This document shows positions 7,831 through 15,720 of a DNA stretch of 64,000 nucleotides, one piece after another. Location: the NCBI GenBank assembly GCA_029238935.1, contig JAQZBN010000013.1, forward strand, positions 1 through 64,000, given 5' to 3'. Source of the stretch: Herbinix sp. (GTDB taxonomy: Bacteria; Bacillota; Clostridia; Lachnospirales; Lachnospiraceae). Each line of letters starts with the position of its first letter. Positions within the stretch are counted from its first letter, which is position 1. The translations under genes and the position numbers were made by a program. The notes under the pieces were generated by a model. It did not search any database. It was not told the origin of the DNA and saw only the letters and a program-made list of their open reading frames with translations.

Positions 7831-8337
7831 ATGAAGATATTGATTGTTAGTGACTCGCATGGAAGAGAGCAGTACTTAGAGAAAGTTTTAGAACGAGTGA
7901 AACCAATAGATTTGCTAATCCATTTGGGAGATTTTGAAGGAAGCGAAGAATATGTAAAATCAATCGCTCCTTGTCCAACCGAAATGGTGTCTGGTAATAA
8001 TGATTTCTTTAACAGTCTGCCTAAAGAAAAAATGATATCTGTAGGCAAATATAATATTATGCTGACTCATGGACATCGTTATGGAGTCAATTTTAATACA
8101 AAGACGATAAAAGAAGCAGCTCTTCGCAATAATGCGAATATCGTTATGTATGGTCATACCCATATACCAATGATTGATTTATCAGAGTTTATCTGGGCAA
8201 TTAATCCAGGAAGTATATCTCTACCACGCCAGGAAGGTAGAATACCGACGTTTATTATGATGGATCTAGACTCCAGAGGGGATGCTCACTTTACTCTTAA
8301 CTTTGTAAAAGACCAGTCTCTTGATATGATTTTGTGA
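7831..8337 (+). CDS. YfcE/MJ0936-type metallophosphodiesterase
   Basis: A 168-residue calcineurin-like phosphoesterase with the full metal-site set: VSDSHG (D, H), LGDFEG, SGNND, THGHRYG and GHTHIP. The length and the INPGSIS segment match the compact YfcE/MJ0936 family, which hydrolyses phosphodiesters with Mn2+ or Ni2+. Pairing with rdgB is common in Clostridia and suggests a nucleotide-housekeeping operon. The physiological substrate is not known. Confidence 0.9.
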   Translation: MKILIVSDSHGREQYLEKVLERVKPIDLLIHLGDFEGSEEYVKSIAPCPTEMVSGNNDFFNSLPKEKMISVGKYNIMLTHGHRYGVNFNTKTIKEAALRNNANIVMYGHTHIPMIDLSEFIWAINPGSISLPRQEGRIPTFIMMDLDSRGDAHFTLNFVKDQSLDMIL

Positions 8338-8407
8338 TAAAATGATGAACTCAATTTAGTGGTATAAATTGGTGTGAAAAAAAATATAAAAAAGTTTTAA
8401 AAAGTTG

Positions 8408-8436
8408 TTGACATTCTCCTTATACTGTTATATAAT
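8408..8436 (+). promoter_or_regulatory. Perfect consensus sigma-A promoter of tRNA cluster 2
   Basis: TTGACA at 8408-8413, 17 bases, then TATAAT at 8431-8436. It lies about 110 bases before tRNA-Pro and has exactly the same boxes and spacing as the promoter at 228-256. Confidence 0.85.
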
Positions 8437-8545
8437 AATTCTTGCGTCACGACAGGAAAGAAAAACTTCTGAGAGATGCACAGTCTACGGTACATGAAAT
8501 GTCATTAGAAGCCACTATGGAACAAAGTGCTGGAATTAATGAAAT

Positions 8546-8620
8546 CGGGGTGTGGCTCAGTTTGGCTAGAGTGCTTGATTTGGGATCAAGAGGTCGCAGG
8601 TTCGAATCCTGTCACCCCGA
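8546..8620 (+). tRNA. tRNA-Pro (TGG)
   Basis: The acceptor CGGGGTG/CACCCCG and the anticodon stem CTTGA/TCAAG with loop TTTGGGA (TGG). CCA is not encoded. It is first of seven tRNAs in cluster 2. A 17-base near-copy of its 3' end follows at 8665. Confidence 0.94.
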
Positions 8621-8664
8621 CTTAGTAAAAGTGCAATTTTCATGGACAACTAAAGTGCATATTA

Positions 8665-8681
8665 CCTGTCACTCCGACTTA
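8665..8681 (+). repeat. Partial duplicate of the tRNA-Pro 3' end
   Basis: Bases 8665-8681 match 8608-8624 (the end of tRNA-Pro plus four flanking bases) at 16 of 17 positions. The copies are 57 bases apart. This resembles the trace left by integration at a tRNA 3' end, or a local slippage duplication. Confidence 0.7.
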
Positions 8682-8750
8682 ACAGCAAAATAACTTACTA
8701 GATATTTGGTGGACACAATGGTTCAACAATAGAATAATAGTAATTCATAT

Positions 8751-8821
8751 GCGGGTGTAGTTCAATGGTAGAACACTAGCCTTCCAAGCTAGATACGTGG
8801 GTTCGATTCCCATCACCCGCT
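8751..8821 (+). tRNA. tRNA-Gly (TCC)
   Basis: The acceptor GCGGGTG/CACCCGC, the anticodon stem CTAGC/GCTAG with loop CTTCCAA (TCC) and discriminator T. Confidence 0.94.
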
Positions 8822-8870
8822 TGATATGTGATAAGATTTAGGTTTTTCACATATCTCACCATAATTTAAT

Positions 8871-8944
8871 GTGCTAGTAGCTCAGTTGGATAGAGCAATG
8901 GCCTTCTAAGCCATGTGTCGGGGGTTCGAATCCCTTCTGGCACA
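8871..8944 (+). tRNA. tRNA-Arg (TCT)
   Basis: The acceptor GTGCTAG/CTGGCAC and the anticodon stem ATGGC/GCCAT with loop CTTCTAA (TCT), reading AGA and AGG. Confidence 0.94.
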
Positions 8945-9012
8945 TTTTTTATCTCAGGATAAAAAATAGTACAAGTTGAATTTATACTTCAATTCACTTG
9001 ACATAGAAGTAT

Positions 9013-9087
9013 GGTGGGTATAGCGCAGTTGGTTAGCGCGTCAGATTGTGGCTCTGAAGGTCTCGGGTTCGAATCCCGATACCCACC
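9013..9087 (+). tRNA. tRNA-His (GTG)
   Basis: Anticodon loop TTGTGGC (GTG) and acceptor GTGGGTA/TACCCAC, with the extra 5' G(-1) at 9013 opposite C73 at 9087, the identity element of tRNA-His. Confidence 0.94.
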
Positions 9088-9148
9088 CTCTATATTAAAA
9101 TTAAGAAAACTTTAACTTAAAGTTTTCGTTTTAATATGTAATAAATGT

Positions 9149-9220
9149 TGGGCTATCGCCAAGCGGTAAGGCACAGGACTTTGACTCCTGCATCCGGTGG
9201 TTCAAATCCACCTAGCCCAG
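9149..9220 (+). tRNA. tRNA-Gln (TTG)
   Basis: The acceptor TGGGCTA/TAGCCCA, the anticodon stem CAGGA/TCCTG with loop CTTTGAC (TTG) and discriminator G. Confidence 0.93.
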
Positions 9221-9221
9221 T

Positions 9222-9244
9222 TCTTCAGTATGAGTTATACTGAA
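9222..9244 (+). other. Hairpin after tRNA-Gln
   Basis: CTTCAGTAT (9222-9230) pairs perfectly with ATACTGAAG (9236-9244) with loop GAGTT. It has no T-tract, so it is more likely a processing signal or part of the neighbouring repeat element than a terminator. Confidence 0.6.
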
Positions 9245-9245
9245 G

Positions 9246-9348
9246 AGAAGAAGTTAGACGAAGTACTGGGGTTACCCAGATTGAGAATAACGACATAAGC
9301 TGGGTTTGACCAGAAGAAGTTAGGTGAAGAACTGGGCTCGCCCAGATT
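9246..9348 (+). repeat. Twin 37-bp direct repeat with conserved hairpin and variable loop
   Basis: Copies at 9246-9282 and 9312-9348 share about 31 of 37 bases. Each ends in the stem CTGGG/CCCAG followed by ATT; the loops differ (GTTA versus CTCG) while both stem arms are unchanged. The pair fills most of the interval between tRNA-Gln and tRNA-Lys. Confidence 0.75.
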
Positions 9349-9388
9349 TATTACTTTATATACTACATTTCATTTAGATAAAACCTAT

Positions 9389-9461
9389 GAGATATTAGCT
9401 CAGCTGGTAGAGCACTTGACTTTTAATCAAGGTGTCCCGGGTTCGAACCCCGGATGTCTCA
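9389..9461 (+). tRNA. tRNA-Lys (TTT)
   Basis: The acceptor GAGATAT/ATGTCTC, the anticodon stem CTTGA/TCAAG with loop CTTTTAA (TTT) and discriminator A. Confidence 0.94.
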
Positions 9462-9509
9462 GTCAACTTTGAAATTATTCAATAAATAATTTTAAAATTT
9501 AACAATTTT

Positions 9510-9589
9510 GCGGATGTGGCGGAATTGGCAGACGCGCTAGACTTAGGATCTAGTTCGAGAGAGTGGGGGTTCAAGTCCCTTCATCCGCA
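9510..9589 (+). tRNA. tRNA-Leu (TAG)
   Basis: A class II tRNA with a short variable arm. The acceptor GCGGATG/CATCCGC and the anticodon stem CTAGA/TCTAG with loop CTTAGGA (TAG). It is the last gene of cluster 2. Confidence 0.94.
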
Positions 9590-9598
9590 GTAAACTAA

Positions 9599-9623
9599 AA
9601 CACTACAATTGTAGTGTTTTTTT
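9599..9623 (+). terminator. Intrinsic terminator of tRNA cluster 2
   Basis: AACACTAC (9599-9606) pairs with GTAGTGTT (9611-9618), running into a T-tract to 9623. Confidence 0.88.
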
Positions 9624-9772
9624 GTTATCTAAATGTAAATAGTAAACATTACATTGAAAGTTAAAATAATAAATCAAAAAAATAATTCACATAATAACAT
9701 TATAGAAAGAAATCAAAAGTAGTGATACAATAAGAATTAGTGGTTTAAAACGACGTTATAATTATCTATTCT

Positions 9773-9865
9773 GGGAAGCAGTATCATCATAATGGGAAGC
9801 GGTATCAGAATGGAAAGCAGTATCAGAACGGGAAGTAATATCAAAACAGGAAGCAATACCATGCT
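9773..9865 (+). repeat. Degenerate 18-nt tandem repeat (five units) upstream of ktrB
   Basis: Units begin at 9773 (21 nt), 9794, 9812, 9830 and 9848 with core GGGAAGCAGTATCAGAAC. In one frame they read as G-S-x-I-x-x repeats, but a TAA lies just upstream and no start or ribosome site is seen. The remainder of 9624-10030 is A+T-rich and shows no riboswitch I recognise. Confidence 0.8.
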
Positions 9866-10030
9866 TATATGAGAGTAATCACATTTTACTAAAAATCTTA
9901 ACACAATCTTTACACGGTTACGGTTTTCTTTATGTTATATATATGGACTTTATGACGGTATTTCTATATAATATATGGATATTGCTTATTGAAACTATTT
10001 TATACTCAGATAAAGGATTGATGATTTGAT

Positions 10031-11323
10031 ATGATACTATTAAAAAAGATGAGCCCTGGACGGTTTATTGTATTGGGATTTGCATTTGTAATACTGTTAG
10101 GAGCTATCTTATTATTACTACCTATATCTCATAATGAGGGGGTAGATGTATCTGCTATTGATGCTCTATTTACCTCAACCAGTGCAGTGTGTGTGACAGG
10201 GCTAATTACAGTTGAAACTGCTGAAACTTATAATGTATTTGGACGAATTATTATTGCATTACTAATTCAAATTGGTGGTTTAGGTGTTGCCAGTGTCGGT
10301 GTAAGTTTTCTGCTTTTGACCAAAGGAAAGGTAAGTTTTAAAGATAGACTGTTATTGAAAGAAGCATTAAATTTAAATTCCATGAAGGGAATTGTTAAGC
10401 TGGTAAAGGTTATTTTGTTTATTACTCTTTGCTTTGAAGGAACCGGTGTTATTCTAAGTTACATTGTTTTTGCTCAAGATTATCCACCGCTTCAAGCATT
10501 GGGCATTAGTTTGTTCCACTCTGTATCCTCTTTTAATAATGCTGGTTTTGATGTTTTGGGAGGATTTAAAAGTCTCATTGATTATAAGAGTAATGTTTTA
10601 TTGAATTTAACGACTTGTGGTTTAATTATCTTTGGTGGTTTAGGTTTTTACTGTATTCAAGAAATTGTACTAAAGAAATCTTTTCGGAAATTTAGTTTAC
10701 ATACCAAAGTAGTTATTAGTATGACAATTTCCTTATTAGTTTCTGGAACTTTATTAATAAAACTGACGGAGGATGTCAGCTGGTTGGGAGCATTCTTTTT
10801 CAGTACATCCGCCAGAACAGCAGGTTTTGCTACTTATAATGTAGGTGAGTTTACTCAGTCTGGATTATTTATTTTGATATTACTTATGTTTGTAGGCGCA
10901 TCTCCTGGATCAACTGGTGGTGGTGTAAAGACGACTACAGCATTTGCGCTGGTAAAGAGTTCGTATAGTTTAGCTACAAATCGTCAATGCGCCTCCTTTA
11001 AGAGAAGGATACCAGTAGAGATTATTCATAGAGCTTTTATACTGGTTTTTCTGGCTGCTGCTTTGATTTGCACCAGTACTTTTATAATAAGTATATTAGA
11101 ACCTGAATACAGCTTTATACAACTTTTATTTGAGGTTGTTTCAGGATTTGGTACGGTTGGACTTTCCACAGGAATTACTCCAAGTTTATCAACAGTTAGT
11201 AAAATAATATTAATTCTAAACATGTTTGTGGGACGCTTAGGTCCGCTTACAATGGTAACAATATGGTCGTTTAGAGAAGCTTCAAATATTAGTTATTCAG
11301 AAGAAACAATAACAATAGGATAA
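10031..11323 (+). CDS. ktrB: Potassium uptake channel subunit KtrB/TrkH, copy 1
   Basis: A 430-residue integral membrane protein of the TrkH/KtrB superfamily, with four repeated M1-P-M2 units. The pore-loop signatures are all present: TSAVCVTGL, FNNAGFD, TSARTAGF and FGTVGLSTG, each with the conserved selectivity-filter Gly. A GASPGSTGGG gate loop follows the third pore. It takes up K+ with Na+ coupling, gated by the cytoplasmic RCK ring. ktrA follows 33 bases downstream. The ribosome site is weak (AAAGGA 13 bases before the ATG). A close paralog pair lies at 17333-19310. Confidence 0.93.
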   Translation: MILLKKMSPGRFIVLGFAFVILLGAILLLLPISHNEGVDVSAIDALFTSTSAVCVTGLITVETAETYNVFGRIIIALLIQIGGLGVASVGVSFLLLTKGKVSFKDRLLLKEALNLNSMKGIVKLVKVILFITLCFEGTGVILSYIVFAQDYPPLQALGISLFHSVSSFNNAGFDVLGGFKSLIDYKSNVLLNLTTCGLIIFGGLGFYCIQEIVLKKSFRKFSLHTKVVISMTISLLVSGTLLIKLTEDVSWLGAFFFSTSARTAGFATYNVGEFTQSGLFILILLMFVGASPGSTGGGVKTTTAFALVKSSYSLATNRQCASFKRRIPVEIIHRAFILVFLAAALICTSTFIISILEPEYSFIQLLFEVVSGFGTVGLSTGITPSLSTVSKIILILNMFVGRLGPLTMVTIWSFREASNISYSEETITIG

Positions 11324-11356
11324 ATACTTAGTTCCGATGTATTAGGGAGGATTACT

Positions 11357-12031
11357 ATGAAATTTCAAAAATCAATTATAGAATTTGGTATTATAGGTCT
11401 TGGTCGTTTTGGTTTTTCTCTTGCAAAAACATTAGCTGAGGCCGGAAAAGAAGTATTAGTTATAGATAATAATGAAAATAAGATTAAGCAAATAAGACAT
11501 TTAACAGAGAATGCATTTGTTGTCGGACCCTTAGATAAAGATACTTTAATGGATGCTGGTATTCAAAACTGTGCAACTGTCATCGTCTGTATCGGTGAGA
11601 ACATCGATGTAAGTATCCTGACTACACTAAATGTGATTAGTATGGGAGTTCCCAGAGTAATAGCTAAGGCAATTAGTTACGAACAAGGACAGGTATTAGA
11701 GAAGATAGGAGCCGAAGTAATATATCCTGAGAGTGATATGGCAGTTAGGCTTGCAAATCGGTTAGTTTCATCCAGTACGTTAGAGACCATCGAATTAAGA
11801 GGAGATTTTGTTGTATCTGAGCTAAAGATGACTTCAAGAATTGCAGGAAAGACCGTCCTTGAAGCAAATTTACGTCAAGACTTTTATTTAAATATCATTG
11901 CTCTGGAACAGGATGGAAGAACAACCACCGATATTACACCGGATATTATATTGAAAGAAGAAGACAATATGGTTGTGATCGGAAAACGTGAAAATATAAG
12001 AAAATTTGAATTATATCTAACAAAAAAATAA
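11357..12031 (+). CDS. ktrA: Potassium uptake regulatory subunit KtrA (RCK domain), copy 1
   Basis: A 224-residue cytoplasmic protein: an RCK N-domain (residues ~10-135) with the dinucleotide fold GLGRFGFSLAKTLAE and the acidic strand end VLVIDNNENKI, then an RCK C-domain (~140-224). The RCK N-domain binds ATP/ADP or NAD(H), and the C-domain is a known c-di-AMP site in Ktr systems. It gates KtrB as an octameric ring. GGGAGG precedes the ATG. It is the second gene of the operon, ending before a shared terminator. Confidence 0.93.
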   Translation: MKFQKSIIEFGIIGLGRFGFSLAKTLAEAGKEVLVIDNNENKIKQIRHLTENAFVVGPLDKDTLMDAGIQNCATVIVCIGENIDVSILTTLNVISMGVPRVIAKAISYEQGQVLEKIGAEVIYPESDMAVRLANRLVSSSTLETIELRGDFVVSELKMTSRIAGKTVLEANLRQDFYLNIIALEQDGRTTTDITPDIILKEEDNMVVIGKRENIRKFELYLTKK

Positions 12032-12083
12032 TAAGATTAAATCATATGATTAAACTATAAAATTAAGTTTTATGATCATAAAT

Positions 12084-12150
12084 AAAGGGCTGATTATGAA
12101 AGCGGGAGGACTTCTAAGTCCATTATTCTCGTTTCAAGTATCAGCCCTTT
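12084..12150. terminator. Long bidirectional terminator between ktrA and rubrerythrin
   Basis: AAAGGGCTGAT (12084-12094) pairs perfectly with ATCAGCCCTTT (12140-12150). The enclosed sequence holds a second hairpin (GACTT/AAGTC). A/T ends serve both strands. Confidence 0.75.
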
Positions 12151-12160
12151 GTTTAGGTTA

Positions 12161-12715
12161 TTAGAACTCTTTATACATTTCTTTTTTAGCACCGCATACA
12201 GGACATTTGTCTGGAGCTTCATCAAGTATCGTATGACCGCAAATTGGACAGATATATACGGATGTTAACTCAATGTCCTTGCCTTCTTTTGCTGCATTTT
12301 GAGCCTGTTGAAATAAGTTTGCATGGATTTTTTCCGCTTCCAGAGCATAATGAAAGGAACGCTCTGCACCTTTTTCTTCTTGGAACTGAGCAGCGTTTAA
12401 GTATACAGGATACATTTGTTCAACTTCATGTAATTCACCATTAATAGCACCTTGCAGATTGTCAACTGTCTTATTGGGTCCAAACACAGCACCAGCTACG
12501 ACGGTAGCATCTGCGGTATTTCCACCAATTTCCTTGAAGTGATTGTTAGCATGTACTTCCTCAGCATATGCGATTGCTTCAAATAATTTTGAAATATTTT
12601 TAAAGCCTTCTTTCTCTGCCATGGTACCCCAGGTCAGATATCTCATATGAGCCATACTTTCTCCGCCGTATGCGGAATGTAAAAAATCACTTGTCATTGC
12701 ATTTTTAACTGCCAT
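12161..12715 (-). CDS. rbr: Rubrerythrin
   Basis: A 184-residue protein: an N-terminal ferritin-like four-helix diiron domain with Glu and ExxH motifs (GGESMAHMRY, YAEEVHANNH, NGELHEVEQMYP, EAEKIHANL) and a C-terminal rubredoxin-like Fe(Cys)4 domain (CPICGH ... CPVCGA). It reduces hydrogen peroxide with electrons from NADH via rubredoxin-type partners, protecting anaerobes from oxygen. The start follows GGAGG. It is probably monocistronic and is convergent with ktrA. Confidence 0.95.
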   Translation of the reverse strand: MAVKNAMTSDFLHSAYGGESMAHMRYLTWGTMAEKEGFKNISKLFEAIAYAEEVHANNHFKEIGGNTADATVVAGAVFGPNKTVDNLQGAINGELHEVEQMYPVYLNAAQFQEEKGAERSFHYALEAEKIHANLFQQAQNAAKEGKDIELTSVYICPICGHTILDEAPDKCPVCGAKKEMYKEF

Positions 12716-12749
12716 AATTAATTCCTCCTTTATATTTATAACAAAACAT

Positions 12750-12794
12750 CATATCCATATTGATGGACAAAGATATTCAAGCAATATGGATATG
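12750..12794 (-). terminator. Minus-strand terminator of the korAB operon
   Basis: CATATCCATATTG (12750-12762) pairs perfectly with CAATATGGATATG (12782-12794), followed on the minus strand by ATGTTTTGTT. It sits between korB and the rubrerythrin start. Confidence 0.65.
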
Positions 12795-12817
12795 TTTGTT
12801 GTGTTATATTAATTTTA

Positions 12818-13669
12818 TTACACAAATTCTTTGATCAGTTTGTTTAATACGTCAGGTTCTAATTTCGTATCAAGTAAAGCTTTGTCATCTTTTAAGATTT
12901 TATTCTTTTGATGGAAGGTCGCTTTCGATTCTTCGTAGATAATTCCTATTGGAATGCGATCTCCAAATTCCATTGATTTTTCAAACGCTGACATTTTATC
13001 AAATCTATCATAGTATTCGTCCAAATGGTAAATCCTACTCTTATAATATCCAAATGTATTCAATTTGTTAAAGCTAATACAAGGTTGAAGGATATCAACT
13101 AGAGCATAGCCATTATATTGAATAGCCTGTTTCATCATCAAGGTTAAGTGAGCTGGATCTCCACTAAAGGATCTGGCTACAAATCCTGCTCCGGAAGCGA
13201 TTGCCATCAAAACTGGGTTTAATGGTATATTTTGATTTCCATAGGTCTGAACCTCTGTTACCTGACCTTCGGAAGAAGTGGGAGATGCCTGACCTTTGGT
13301 AAGTCCGTAAATCTGATTGTCATGTACAAAGTGGGTAATATTAATGTTTCTACGGATTGTGTGAATAAAATGATTACCGCCTTCCCCATAGGAATCACCG
13401 TCACCGGTATTTACAATTACGGTCAGTTTATCATTAGCTATTTTAGTAGCAGTAGCAGCAGGAAGGGATCTACCGTGAAGACCACAAAAGCTGTTGGCGC
13501 TGATGTATTGAGGCGTTTTTGCTGCCTGACCAATTCCTGCAACCATTAATACTTCATAGGGGTCTTTATCTAATTCTTCCAATGCTGTTTTAAGTGAATT
13601 CAAAATGTTAAAGTTACCACAACCTGGGCACCATGCGGTTTCATAAGTCTCAAATTTATTTTGTGTCAT
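12818..13669 (-). CDS. korB: 2-oxoacid:ferredoxin oxidoreductase, beta (TPP-binding) subunit
   Basis: A 283-residue protein with the beta-subunit pattern: WCPGCGN near the N-terminus, CGLHGRSLP, the TPP/Mg motif GDGDSYGEGGNHF, and the DNQIYGLTKGQASPTS segment. With KorA it oxidatively decarboxylates a 2-oxoacid (2-oxoglutarate-type by family resemblance) to an acyl-CoA and reduces ferredoxin. It overlaps the end of korA by 14 bases, so translation is probably coupled. There is no separate 4Fe-4S delta subunit gene beside it. Substrate preference is inferred. Confidence 0.9.
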   Translation of the reverse strand: MTQNKFETYETAWCPGCGNFNILNSLKTALEELDKDPYEVLMVAGIGQAAKTPQYISANSFCGLHGRSLPAATATKIANDKLTVIVNTGDGDSYGEGGNHFIHTIRRNINITHFVHDNQIYGLTKGQASPTSSEGQVTEVQTYGNQNIPLNPVLMAIASGAGFVARSFSGDPAHLTLMMKQAIQYNGYALVDILQPCISFNKLNTFGYYKSRIYHLDEYYDRFDKMSAFEKSMEFGDRIPIGIIYEESKATFHQKNKILKDDKALLDTKLEPDVLNKLIKEFV

Positions 13670-15335
13670 AGTCGTCCTCCTTTCTTAAGGCGTGGATGAT
13701 ATCTTCTCCGGATATTTGCCTTCCGTCATATTTTAGGACACTGGAGGTACAGGTGATACCGGTTGCTTCACGAACTAAACCAGCCAACTGACCTGTTGCA
13801 TTCTGTTCAATATTTATAATGCAGGTTACCTGTTTTGATAATTCCGTAAGACGATTTGTTGGAAGAGGGTAAATATCTCCAAAGAGTAAGGCACCGTAAC
13901 GATTTTCATTGAGTTCGTTTAGTTTACTGACTGCTTCCTTAATTGGACCATAAGTGGAACCCCAACCTAATAAAAGAGTGGTACAATTGGTGTCTCCAAT
14001 GAATTCCGGTTCAAGGAGCTCTTCTTTTAATAAGATTAGTTTATTCATTCTTTTATCCATCATCTTGATACGCATTTCTGCCGATTCTGTAATTCTACCG
14101 CGTTCATCATGCTCATCGCTGTCTGCGGTTACGAACTGGTCTATTTTACCGGGAATTAATCGAGGTGAGATTCCATTCTCTGTAAACCGATATCTCAAAT
14201 ATTCAGTATCATCCGTATACGTTAAAGTTGGTTCTGCAGGAAGGTAAGATGGCATAGCAAATGGTTTTACTGTTGCTGTTGAATCACCAAGATACTGATC
14301 ACTTAATAAGATTACGGGTATTTGATATTTCTCTGCAAGATGAAAAGCACGAATTGTCTGGTAGAAGGAATCTTCGTGATTACGTAAGGCGATTACCATT
14401 CTCGGAAACTCTCCTTGTGCTGCGGAAATAACAAATTTAAGATCACTTTGCTCTGTTCTGGTTGGTAAACCGGTAGCTGGGCCGGGTCTCATGACATCAA
14501 TTACAACGAGCGGAATTTCTGCGATACCGGAGAAACCTAAAGCTTCTACCATGAGACAGAAACCACCACCGGAGGTTCCTGTCATGGCCTTAGCGCCTGC
14601 ATAGGATGCTCCAATGGCCATGTTGATAGCAGCGATCTCATCCTCCGCTTGTTCCACAACGATACCGGTTTCAATACTTTTTGCTGCTAGGTATTCCATA
14701 ACCGCAGTGGATGGGGACATCGGATATGCAGTATAAAACCTTAAACCAGCCGCAATTGCTCCTAGAGCCACTGCCTTGCTTCCGGAGATTAACATCTCAT
14801 TATGATAATTTCCATCCATATGTACAAAACGTTTTTCTACACTATCGTATCCTTCTGAAATAGCCTTTTGGTTGATTTCCCAAAAAGCCTCTCTGGTTGA
14901 GGTTCTTATTACCTCATCAACATAATCTAGGGTTTCTCCAAATAATTTAAGTACAGCACCTATAGCGATACTGCCAGAGACTCTAGAGTTTCCAAGTTTT
15001 TTTGTCATTTCGGCTATATTTATCTTAATTGCTTTCGGATCGTCTATCATTAGACTGCTATCACAAAGAATAAAGCCATGAGTAGTTAGTTTATCTTTAT
15101 GTAAGCTGACAGTTTCGGCATTTAAGGCAATAATTCCATCATAAACATCACTGTGGGATGTTATTTCTTCAGTTCCAAAACGAATTGCGGAAAAGTTATG
15201 TCCTCCTCGGACCCGAGACATAAAATCGCGTATTGTGTAAACATAATATCCTGACTTTTTTAAGAGCTTTTCAAGAATTGCAACCGTAGTATCGATACCT
15301 TGGCCGGCAGCCCCACCAATTAAAAGATTATACAT
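13656..15335 (-). CDS. korA: 2-oxoacid:ferredoxin oxidoreductase, fused gamma-alpha subunit
   Basis: A 559-residue protein: an N-terminal gamma domain (residues ~1-185; GGAAGQGIDT, RVRGGHNFSAIRF) fused to the alpha pyrimidine-binding domain (~195-400; YPMSPSTAVMEYLA, EQAEDEIAAINMAIGAS, MTGTSGGGFCLM) and domain II (~455-545). This is the standard two-gene KorAB layout of Firmicutes, with a fused gamma-alpha subunit. A ribosome site AGGAGG lies just before the start. It leads the minus-strand operon with korB. Confidence 0.92.
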   Translation of the reverse strand: MYNLLIGGAAGQGIDTTVAILEKLLKKSGYYVYTIRDFMSRVRGGHNFSAIRFGTEEITSHSDVYDGIIALNAETVSLHKDKLTTHGFILCDSSLMIDDPKAIKINIAEMTKKLGNSRVSGSIAIGAVLKLFGETLDYVDEVIRTSTREAFWEINQKAISEGYDSVEKRFVHMDGNYHNEMLISGSKAVALGAIAAGLRFYTAYPMSPSTAVMEYLAAKSIETGIVVEQAEDEIAAINMAIGASYAGAKAMTGTSGGGFCLMVEALGFSGIAEIPLVVIDVMRPGPATGLPTRTEQSDLKFVISAAQGEFPRMVIALRNHEDSFYQTIRAFHLAEKYQIPVILLSDQYLGDSTATVKPFAMPSYLPAEPTLTYTDDTEYLRYRFTENGISPRLIPGKIDQFVTADSDEHDERGRITESAEMRIKMMDKRMNKLILLKEELLEPEFIGDTNCTTLLLGWGSTYGPIKEAVSKLNELNENRYGALLFGDIYPLPTNRLTELSKQVTCIINIEQNATGQLAGLVREATGITCTSSVLKYDGRQISGEDIIHALRKEDDYDTK

Positions 15336-15720
15336 AAAATGCCTCCTTTTCTAGATTATTACAGTATTATACTATTTGTTTGTTAATAAATCAATAATAA
15401 TTACTATTATTGGCTAATAATTTTAAAATATGAAAGACAATAACCCAAGAAGTGTACTCATGAATGGATGGTTTCAATAATTTAGTATATGAAATATTTT
15501 CTGTATCCATGATTCTATTATTCCATGGGAAATCGAATGAAATGGCAACTGATATAGGTATATTTACATTTAATTTAATAAAAAGTATACATATCTTCTC
15601 TTTAAAAAAATCACACTATAAGAAAGGTGAATATTTCTCTATGGAATATAGGCAGAACATATTTGCCAAATAAGGTAGCATATGGTATGATATCCTTATC
15701 ATTTTAATGGAGGAATAGAT
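15336..15720. other. Divergent intergenic interval, no supported gene
   Basis: This 385-bp A+T-rich spacer lies between the korAB start (minus) and the CNNM gene (plus) and must hold both promoters. No box pair was convincing. The only ORF (15464-15673) lacks a ribosome site and any family resemblance. Confidence 0.5.

Noticed and set aside
8442..8693. 83-residue ORF over the tRNA-Pro gene
   Set aside because: It runs through the tRNA, starts with a TTG just after the -10 box and resembles no protein; it is the leader of the tRNA transcript.
9773..9865. CRISPR array
   Set aside because: The 18-nt units are contiguous with no unique spacers and are degenerate; it is a tandem repeat.
9866..10030. 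c-di-AMP (ydaO-type) riboswitch before ktrB
   Set aside because: The expected conserved core and paired arms were not found; only A+T-rich sequence.
15464..15673. 69-residue ORF upstream of the CNNM gene
   Set aside because: No ribosome site, no family likeness, and its end crowds the promoter region of the next gene.
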